Shown: in pieces, positions 57,701 through 64,000 of the stretch
Layout: each line of letters starts with the position of its first letter
How positions within the stretch are numbered: position 1 is the stretch's first letter
NCBI RefSeq assembly: GCF_963678635.1
Contig: NC_087066.1
Location: 36,643,152 to 36,707,151, forward strand
Source of the DNA: Symsagittifera roscoffensis
Taxonomy: Eukaryota > Xenacoelomorpha > Acoela > Convolutidae
DNA: 64,000 bases
Direction of reading: 5' to 3'
Notes under the pieces: generated by a model
The model's input: the letters and a program-made list of their open reading frames with translations, nothing else
What the model was told of the DNA's origin: nothing
Database searches by the model: none
Made by a program: the position numbers and the translations under genes

Positions 57701-60700
57701 AGCGCTGGCTGTGGAAATCAACGCCGTCGAAAAAGACCAAAGCGCTGATAGTGCAAGCGAAAATGCTGTTTGACTCAGCAGCACGGCCGTAGTCAACCAC
57801 AGATATGAACAAACTGCAGAGTGTGGTTGACAAAGCATACAGGTTTATCTGGAATGGGGGGGGGGGGCGCGGACTCGCCTTGCAACGTATGCAGGAGACC
57901 AACACGAATAGCTACCAGATAAGGACAGAACCGGGTATTGTATCGGTGCGGTGCAAAATGGAGAAAAAAGCACTAGAGCGAATCGGTCACGGTTGCGCAT
58001 GCCCAACTCCAGGATCGTGAAGCGTACAGTCCTTGACCACTGGAATCGAGAACCTACACACAAAGGTTGCCTCCGAAATGGAACCATTGCATACTGGCGC
58101 AGGCTCGTCAGTGAAACCGGAAGAACCTGGCGCGGGATCGGAAGAGGTGGAAGGCGCTGATAGGAAGAGACCCGAAGCCAAAGAGATCCCAATTTGCGAC
58201 TGAATACAGAAAACAAGGTTTCAGGTGTCAGTGGGAAGGTTGTGACAGGATTTGTGCCAACAAGCCAGGCAGGACACAACACGAAAGGAAAACACACCAA
58301 AAACAGCACTCGGCGTTCGCCTGTTCCGGTTGTCAGCGAGTATTCAAAGAGATAGAGCCAAGGACGAACGTGCGTGTTTGGAAAAGACAGAAACCAGAGC
58401 CTGAAAATCGCGTCAACTGTGACATCTGTGGCATGGAGCAAAGCTCCGCGAACATCGCCAGACATATAAGAAATAAGCATCCCACGGAGTGGAGTAAGCG
58501 TTGCCGAAGTCCCAAAATATAGGACCCCCAGGGATCGTAACAGAAAGAAGAAACATCTGCACTTGATTTGCCTCCGCATTCGCGTTCAAGGCTGGGCCAG
58601 CTGCGGGTACAGGTTACAGAATGACACCAGGATGTCAGTTTTGCAAGGTCTTAATTTCACCAAGATTCAACCTATTCCGGTAAATTACGTCAGAGAGAAT
58701 TAAAGGTGTTGACTCACTTTATCTCTACTGGGAGGCTGAAAAACTCCCTGAGGCAGTATATTCAAACATTTTCTTGTATTTGAATTGAGTTCCTTTTGGA
58801 ACAAATAGCATGACTCACCACGTTTAATTTTCGCTGCTGATTTAAATCTATCTCAGGGAAAAACAGAACGACGATTATTAAAACGTGGTTTTCAATGTGT
58901 CAGTTAATGGGCCAAGTTTTTGAAAAATTGTTAAAAGTATTAGAACCACATATTTTCACGTGGTCTTCCAGACTGGCTCGTTTTTTATCCGATTTGCTAA
59001 TAGTTCAATTTTTGCATTTTCAAAATTAATTCCTACCTAAAATTTTTGATAGCTTTATAAACAATTCATGCTCTACGGTTCGGATGTACTTAACAGTTCC
59101 CCCTTTTCGACTTAGGAACAAGTTTAAAATTTTTGGACCTCCCCCCTGAGCATGTTTTATTTTTCGGCGCATAGCAATTCGGGCGAAAACAATTCAGACA
59201 ATTTGAATTTAAATTGAATTCAAAAAGTTCATACATACCTAAGTGCATTCATAAATGCATGACTATGTATGTGGTAGTTATTAGAGCATTTCAAGATTTT
59301 TTCCAAAAAAAAAATCACCAGTTGAAATAAACTAGGTGAACCAAAATGAAAGACACCTAGAGCCCAGCTAAAGCTGGAGGTACGTGTTTCCTATTTTGCT
59401 ATACTGATTCAGGACGGAATGGGTGATTTCATAAATTGGACTTAGCCCAAAACCTTAATTATTTGTCGACTAAATCAAGTAGAATGAACAAATTTTAGAT
59501 TTTGGATTTTTCTCTTACATTTAGTTTCTGGTCCAAAAACATAACATTTTTCTAACAAAAAGTTAAGGAGCAGCCGCTTTGCAGGAAAAAAAATGCGCAA
59601 TCGCTTCTCTCGATTGAACTTTTCACCTCAGACTTGTTAGGGTTGTTTCTAAGAACGTTCAAAAAGTTTCTAAAAAACGTTCAAATATCAAAAACTTGAC
59701 TTTCCGTAATCCGTATCTTTGTTCTGCTCAAAGCAGGTCGTGGCTCCTAATGCAGCGAAGATTGCCAAAATCGAGTTTCTCGATTAAGCACTAAACCTAA
59801 TTGTTTTCTTAACCTAATCATAATTTTCGAGTAAAATTTAAAAAAAGCCTAAAAAACGATCAAGTTTCAAAAGTTTCACTTGTTTGAAGGCAATAAATTC
59901 TTTCTAAACGAAACTTGCTGTAGCAAATTATAAAGGTAAGCTTCCAACAACCTGTTTTGTCGATTAAACCTTTGATATCAGATTTCGCAGGATAGTTATC
60001 GAGAAAAGTCCAATAAACGGTCAACAAATCAGAAAGTTGACGTTTCTGAGAATCATAGCTTTTTGCTTTACAATTTGAACGTAGCCGCTTATCCACCAAA
60101 TTTTTACTTTCGATTGAAGCCATAAATACAGTTTTGGCAGGTTAGCTCTCGAGAAAAGTAAAAAATTTCGAAAAACTGTCAAACATTTTCCAAAAAAACT
60201 GCCAAAGACCATAATATTTTGTGTCAGAAAAAAGATGGAAGAAGACGGTTATGCAAAATAGCTTCCCACAACCCGTTCTGTGGATTGAACTCAAAATCCA
60301 AGAGATGGGAGGCTTTTTTTCGTTACAACTCATAAAAACTAGAAAAAAAACGCTCAAAAATCATGAACTGACTTTTCTGAGGACAAAAACTTTACGCTTT
60401 AAAAAATTTGTGAGCGGCCGCTAATTCAAGGGAGCTTCCCAATATCAGTTATCACCATTGAATCCGCAACATAAGGTTTGAGAGGTTAATTTTTGAGGAA
60501 AGTCAAAAATATTCAAAAAAACGGTGAAAAAAAAATCAGAAATTTGACTATGCCGAGGGCCATAAACTTAAGTGTAAAAAAATTTGGGCGCAGCTGCTAA
60601 TGGAGTGGAGCTTAACGAAAAATGGAGCGCTGCTAATGGAGAGAAAACGAAAAAAAATTAAAAATATTGGTCAATTATTCCCCTCACACTTTTTCGAATG

Positions 60701-63354
60701 CTGTAGACAAATCGATTAAGCAAAAAGAGATCAGGGTAGTATGCAGGCACACAAGGGTATAGGCGATCTTTCTATGGATACATTTTTTTTAAAATTGGTT
60801 TATCAAGGAGGAATTCTAGGCAACCTAGCCAATCAAGACAACCTACAGGATGGGTTTTAACTAAAACCCACCCAGAAGTTAAATTTGAATTTTCATGAAA
60901 TTTAGCAAGTCAGTTACATCTGAGTTTTCATGAAATTGAGCATGCCAGCTGCATTGATGTCAGCTGAAGTTGAGAAGTGGTTCGAATGATTTTTTTAAAC
61001 TAGTTGTTAACCCAAATAAAGTCTACATTCCGATTTGATAACGCTTGCTACTCGCAAGTGTATACAAAAAATCATTTTTGCCCCCAACCCGATAGAAAAA
61101 AAATTCACTACACAGATAAATCATAAGCCGGAATCATTTAGGCCGAACAAAATTTCTAAGCGACAAAAAAATTCAAAGGGAAAAATATACCTGTCAGGGT
61201 AATAATTTTACAAACTACAGGTCACTTGAGACTACAATGAGCGCAAAAAAATCCGTGGTGTGTCAACTAAGTCGGCAAAACATCAGCCGACAAACTATAG
61301 TCCGCCTATTCAAATTTTACCGGAAAGTTTTCAATTCAGACACTGAAAAAAAAACAAGGTCAGGCCGGCCAGTACCCAAACCTCAGACCATAGGATGCAA
61401 AGGTCACTGTATAACCTCCAGGCCAAGTGGGATGGTGTCTGGTCTGGAAAGTGCTCACGTTCGATAATAAAACTACGTCAATTTCTTAGAAATCTTAGAA
61501 GACATGAATTATCAAACTATTCGTGAGAGACGATGGAATCAAAGCCAACAGAGTTGGTGAAACGTCAACGGATTCAATACCAAAAAATTTTGATAAAACG
61601 GACCTAATTTGAGAACTGGATCAAATGGTTTTTTAAGAATTGAAACTAGTAAATGATGACTAGAATTGAAACAAAAGTCAATCCAACCTTTTCGTGCCAT
61701 TTGACCTTTTGCAAATTGCGTTAAATTTTAGCAAATGAATTTAGGTTTTAGTTTCGTTTTCAATTCAATTCAAACCAGACTATGTATTTTAATATGTTAG
61801 ATATTAAAGAACGTTCAAGATGCTCATTGTTCAAGTTATGTAAAATCTGGTTGAGTTACCTGAAATCCTTTGCATTTGATGAGCTCCTTCAAACGGTCCG
61901 TGATGAAAAGATGACCATCCTCGTCCAAGTGTCCGATATCACCGGTGCAGAGCCAGCCGTCCTTCTTGATAGTTTCTGCTGTAGCCTTCTCATTGTTCAA
62001 GTAGCCCTTCATTACCTAAAAATTATCGAATAGCCAACACAGGCAAAGCTGCAATCCGCAAACACGAGCTACTCCAAAAACTACAAAAGAAAACATAGCT
62101 ATGCATGCAAAGAAAACTTCAAAAAACAAAAAGACAGCCTTTTAACAATCATTTTTTTTCGATTCGTTTTTAAATATATTTAGAACTTGTAATGCATCAG
62201 TTAGCCCAAAAACTTTCCTCACACCAATTTGGAATGAATTTTGAGCACCACTTAATATTTACCTTCACAAAAAAACTGGAAACATGCCTGCCACAACTTC
62301 GAATGAAATAATTCAAATCGCTCCAATCATTTAAAATCAGTGGAATTTATTGGGTTTCTTGTCAAACGGTGGCAATCAGATAACAAAAGACTTTTGGTTC
62401 ATTCAAAACAGATTTCTACATTCATTGCTTTCCTGTACGACGAAATAGAAAATAATAAATAAATTTAATTTCGCTGCTCCGGAATAACATCTCCGGCTAA
62501 AAAATTTCCAAAAAAATTACCAGAACTGCAGTAAATATCCTCGGCTTATAAAACTCACCAAAGAACTGCAATATTTAAATCATTGCAGTTAAAGCAAAAC
62601 TCCGATAACTGATTTGCATTACTAGCGAAGGGAAATGATCGCACAAACAGAGGTTTCGACCAAAAAATTCCTAAACTTATAAAAAAAAAAACAGATAATC
62701 TTGTAATTGACTAACTACACTCCGTTAAGACTTTTTCCTGAAGAAGGTTCTACTTGCTTTCCCCCACCTGCAATAAAAAAGAGCCAAAAAGACAAGCCCT
62801 AAATAAATGCCTTCGCTGCATTCATTGACTCTAAATATCCCTCAAAGACTATTGTTTCGATACACCTTGCATAAAACTTTACAAGAACTGCTTGACTTGC
62901 GTTGGAAAAAAGTAGACTGGTAGTGTAAAACTACGCTAGCAAAACGCTAAGAAATGCGAATCGAAAATCTTATTTATTTATTTGCCGGTCAACCAATTCA
63001 TGAATTATGTGACCTTGCGACCAGAAGCTCGGTTGTTCTGTCAACCGGAAAATAGTTCCGCCTCTCGACTATCTTTTTTTGCTATTTTATCCTTTGACAG
63101 CATTTGATTAGTTTGAGCAGCTCAACCGCTCACGAAACCACCTTGTCAATCATTTAATTGCATTATCGTTGTTCTCACTTGTGGTCCCCTGACAAGAACT
63201 TCACCGTCCTGTCCGACTGAGAGTGACTGGCCTGTCTCGGTGTCCACTATCATGCACTCTGTGTTGGGCAAAGTCATGCCACCTGAGCCATGTCTCAGAC
63301 CAGCATCTCGAGGGGGGAAGTGGGACGTCGGACTCAATTCCGTCATCCCGTAGC
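54446..63354 (-). CDS. 4CL/luciferase-like acyl-CoA synthetase, 3' part of gene (5' end outside window)
   Basis: This is an ANL-superfamily enzyme that activates a carboxylic or fatty acid with ATP to acyl-AMP and then acyl-CoA. Three exons are visible: 63354-63179, 62015-61860 and 54742-54446. Phases match and all introns are GT-AG. Motifs in order are [19 protein letters not shown] joining [34 protein letters not shown] joining [15 protein letters not shown], and [11 protein letters not shown] with the catalytic C-terminal Lys. The protein ends ASKTK, which is not a standard peroxisomal SKL signal. The N-terminal 330 residues or so, with the P-loop-like motif, must lie beyond 64000. The 7.1-kb second intron contains an opposite-strand LINE and a satellite. 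The substrate (fatty acid, coumarate-like acid or luciferin) cannot be told from this part. Confidence 0.92.
54743..55189. other. Intron sequence, no gene
   Basis: AT-rich intron of the acyl-CoA synthetase gene. It contains the GAAGCTGCGTTTCGCAAACA motif at 54803, also found at 44996 and (diverged) at 62046, which marks a third short interspersed repeat related to family B. Confidence 0.45.
55190..55560. repeat. Interspersed repeat family B copy, best preserved head
   Basis: It starts GAGGCGAAGCTGAGCTTCGC followed by ACCACTTGCG. The first 17 bases (GCGAAGCTGAGCTTCGC) form a perfect palindrome around T. An A-rich body with AAGCCGAAAA words follows. It is inside an intron. Confidence 0.55.
56058..57356 (+). 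pseudogene. LINE reverse transcriptase, one stop in the middle
   Basis: The frame runs 241 codons from 56058 to a TAA at 56782, right after PAKWPIEC, and continues at 56793 as [20 protein letters not shown]. Normally these are one strand of the fingers domain (W..G.I..LYKKG....NYRG). Motif A reads LLDITKAY, with one catalytic Asp kept. Motif B reads [13 protein letters not shown]. The frame is lost after 57356, before the YADD motif. Confidence 0.75.
58150..58519 (+). pseudogene. LINE ORF2 C-terminus with C2H2 zinc fingers
   Basis: An open stretch reads [18 protein letters not shown], then a finger C-x4-C-x12-H-x4-H ([15 protein letters not shown]... QHERKTH), a second partial finger ACSGCQRVF, and a third C-x2-C-x11-H-x4-H ([17 protein letters not shown]... 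NKH), ending RSPKI and stop at 58519. It starts without ATG because the frame shifts from the preceding part. C-terminal C2H2 fingers are unusual for LINE ORF2 but occur in some clades, and could serve nucleic-acid binding. Confidence 0.65.
58521..59539. other. Intron sequence, no gene seen
   Basis: AT-rich intron between the LINE and the satellite. No motif or supported frame. A CCCCTTTTCGACTTAGG and CCTCCCCCCTGAGC stretch stands out in composition only. Confidence 0.5.
59540..60660. repeat. Degenerate satellite, about 170-bp period
   Basis: The pattern 'TTGACTTTnCnGAGnnCnnnnnCTTTnnGCTTnAAnnAnTTTG... GCnGCnGCTAATnnAG ... TCGAGnAAAAGTnnAAAAANnTCnAAAAACnGTCAA' recurs at about 59695, 59870, 60040, 60200, 60370 and 60540. 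Copies are diverged. It lies in the acyl-CoA synthetase intron and is unrelated to the 145-bp satellite at 47990. Confidence 0.65.
61237..61570 (+). pseudogene. Tc1/mariner-like transposase remnant
   Basis: An open stretch from 61237 has a helix-turn-helix-like segment ([16 protein letters not shown]) ending KTRSGRP, the N-terminal pattern of Tc1/mariner transposases. After a deletion [10 protein letters not shown] resembles the MVSG.....G strand, and in a shifted frame near 61525 [12 protein letters not shown] resembles the F.DDG.K.N segment. Only pieces remain. It lies in the intron between the last two exons of the acyl-CoA synthetase gene. Confidence 0.4.
61860..62015 (-). CDS. Acyl-CoA synthetase exon (TGD and hinge motifs)
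   Basis: The acceptor is ATTTTTAG and the donor GTAACT. It encodes exactly 52 codons, [18 protein letters not shown], then [19 protein letters not shown] and [18 protein letters not shown] contacts the ribose of ATP and DRLKE..K is the hinge where the C-terminal domain rotates. The family usually has KYKGFQ where this reads KCKGFQ. Confidence 0.92.
62640..62833. mobile_element. MITE family A fragment, right end
   Basis: The fragment ends GCATTCATTGACTC, matching the family terminal repeat, preceded by AAGACTTTTTCCTGAAG as in other copies. It lies in an intron of the acyl-CoA synthetase gene. Confidence 0.5.
63179..63354 (-). CDS. Acyl-CoA synthetase exon (YGMTE motif)
   Basis: The acceptor is TTTGTCAG and the donor GTGAGA. 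The exon encodes 58 full codons after two bases of a split Gly codon: [16 protein letters not shown], then [15 protein letters not shown] and [14 protein letters not shown] is the adenylate-binding motif of the family. It is the first visible exon. Further 5' exons lie outside the window. Confidence 0.9.
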
Positions 63355-63423
63355 CTGACAAATACAAAAATCAAGCATCACATCATTTTAGGAACATAAC
63401 TTCCATTTGTCCCACGATCAAAC

Positions 63424-63779
63424 ACAGAGGCGAAGCGGAGCTTCGCAACACTTAGATACACAAACATTTCATTGCACGATAGAGGATAGAAAATGAGACT
63501 GAAACCGAAAAAAATTACTTGTCACAAAAGCATTCAGAATCAATTACCGACCGGTAAGTATGCCGACAATACTTGGGCAGACGCCTATTGACCGAAAACG
63601 AAATCGTTCATAAAACCGTTCACGAAATCGTTTTGTAACCGTCCATGCCTCTTCTGAAGCACAAAAAAGCATAAAACCTATTTTTGGCCTTGAAACGAAG
63701 CAATATAACAAAACTAAGCCGGTGTAACATACATCCAAATTGATTTAAGCCGAGACATAGCCAACCTTCGATTGAAAAA
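63424..63779. repeat. Interspersed repeat family B copy
   Basis: It starts GAGGCGAAGCGGAGCTTCGC followed by AACACTTAG, continues with ACCGAAAA, AAGCCGGTG and TTAAGCCGAGAC words, and ends at the MITE A copy that starts at 63780. Confidence 0.5.
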
Positions 63780-64000
63780 TGTCAATGAACGCAAGGGAAT
63801 CGAAAAACACGACTGACTCGTTTTTGAGAAAACAACAACTTTCGAATTTAAAGAAAATAACTCCTTCAAGCTCTTAGATCTTCAAGAACAATTTCGCTCA
63901 ATTTTAACCCAATTTGAGAAAACTGGATCAACACGTAAACTTTTTAATCCGCTGAAAAATCTGAAAACTAAAATCCACTTTCGAAACTTGAAGTCGATCA
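63780..64000. mobile_element. MITE family A copy, cut by the window edge
   Basis: It starts TGTCAATGAACG and contains the ACTTTCGAATTTAAAGAAAA head and AACCCAATTTGAGAAAACTG segment. The right half lies outside the window. Confidence 0.65.

Larger units (their letters stand above)
55775..58520 (+). mobile_element. Decayed LINE (end of EN, RT, C-terminal zinc fingers)
   Basis: On the plus strand, shifted frames read [18 protein letters not shown] (end of endonuclease), RRNLSDHEP, then the RT from 56058: [64 protein letters not shown] and [20 protein letters not shown]. The YADD region is broken near 57460 ([17 protein letters not shown]). The C-terminal part (58150-58519) is open and carries three C2H2-like fingers. 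It sits in the acyl-CoA synthetase intron, antisense to the gene. Same family as 17270-18440. Confidence 0.8.

Noticed and set aside
57845-58579. Long open stretch of 244 codons on the minus strand
   Set aside because: It is antisense to the LINE RT C-terminus, where the plus strand shows zinc-finger motifs. The minus translation has no recognisable domain.
61782-62033. Plus-strand open stretch of 83 codons
   Set aside because: The minus strand encodes a perfect acyl-CoA synthetase exon with splice sites. The plus frame is its shadow.

Overview
This window looks like AT-rich, intron-rich nuclear DNA from an invertebrate animal. Only three host protein-coding genes can be supported, all on the minus strand. 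The rest is intron or intergenic DNA packed with decayed mobile elements, SINE/MITE-like repeats and satellite arrays. I see no operons, CRISPR arrays or prokaryotic signals. The species cannot be named from the sequence. A copepod or other wax-ester-making marine invertebrate is a guess, based on the gene pair described below and on one apparent GA-AG intron.

Gene 1 (3376-27660, minus) is a complete fatty acyl-CoA reductase (FAR) in five exons spread over 24.3 kb. The exons total 1503 nt, a 500-residue protein, with phases agreeing at every junction. Three introns are GT-AG. The fourth fits only as GA-AG and contains a 123-bp inverted repeat. Gene 2 (49936-50604, minus) is an intronless-CDS 60S ribosomal protein L10 (uL16). 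Gene 3 (54446-63354, minus, 5' end beyond the right edge) is the C-terminal 209 residues or so of a 4-coumarate-CoA-ligase/luciferase-like acyl-CoA synthetase in three exons. An acyl-CoA synthetase and a FAR could act in sequence (fatty acid to acyl-CoA to fatty alcohol), but that link is inference.

Layout from left to right. 1-3375: FAR downstream flank with a tRNA-like sequence, a MITE copy and a hAT-like MITE. 3376-4783: FAR exons 5 and 4 around the hairpin intron. 4784-16470: an 11.7-kb intron holding unidentified broken reading frames, a three-unit 1.56-kb tandem array and a dead EN-RT-RNaseH LINE with an (AAC)n tail. 16471-17063: exons 3 and 2. 17064-27121: a 10-kb intron with a LINE endonuclease fragment, a roughly 5.4-kb G-poor decayed retroelement block, a small Penelope-like element with two hammerhead ribozyme motifs, and a MITE. 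27122-27660: exon 1. 28141-28770: tRNA-like/SINE sequences. 28781-41895: four tandem 3.2-3.4-kb units, each with the 3' end of a second LINE, whose upstream part continues to about 43000. 44200-49500: a GC-richer island, an LTR-like terminal repeat, a hAT MITE with perfect 8-bp target duplications and a 145-bp-period satellite. 49830-50616: RPL10. 52265-54354: clustered MITEs. 54446-63354: the acyl-CoA synthetase gene, whose large intron holds a third LINE with C-terminal zinc fingers and a second satellite.

The most notable signals are the paired hammerhead motifs of the Penelope-like element, the probable GA-AG intron with its giant hairpin, the tandem amplification of a LINE 3' end with a SINE that dates the copies, and 3' splice acceptors placed just before the start codons of both complete genes.
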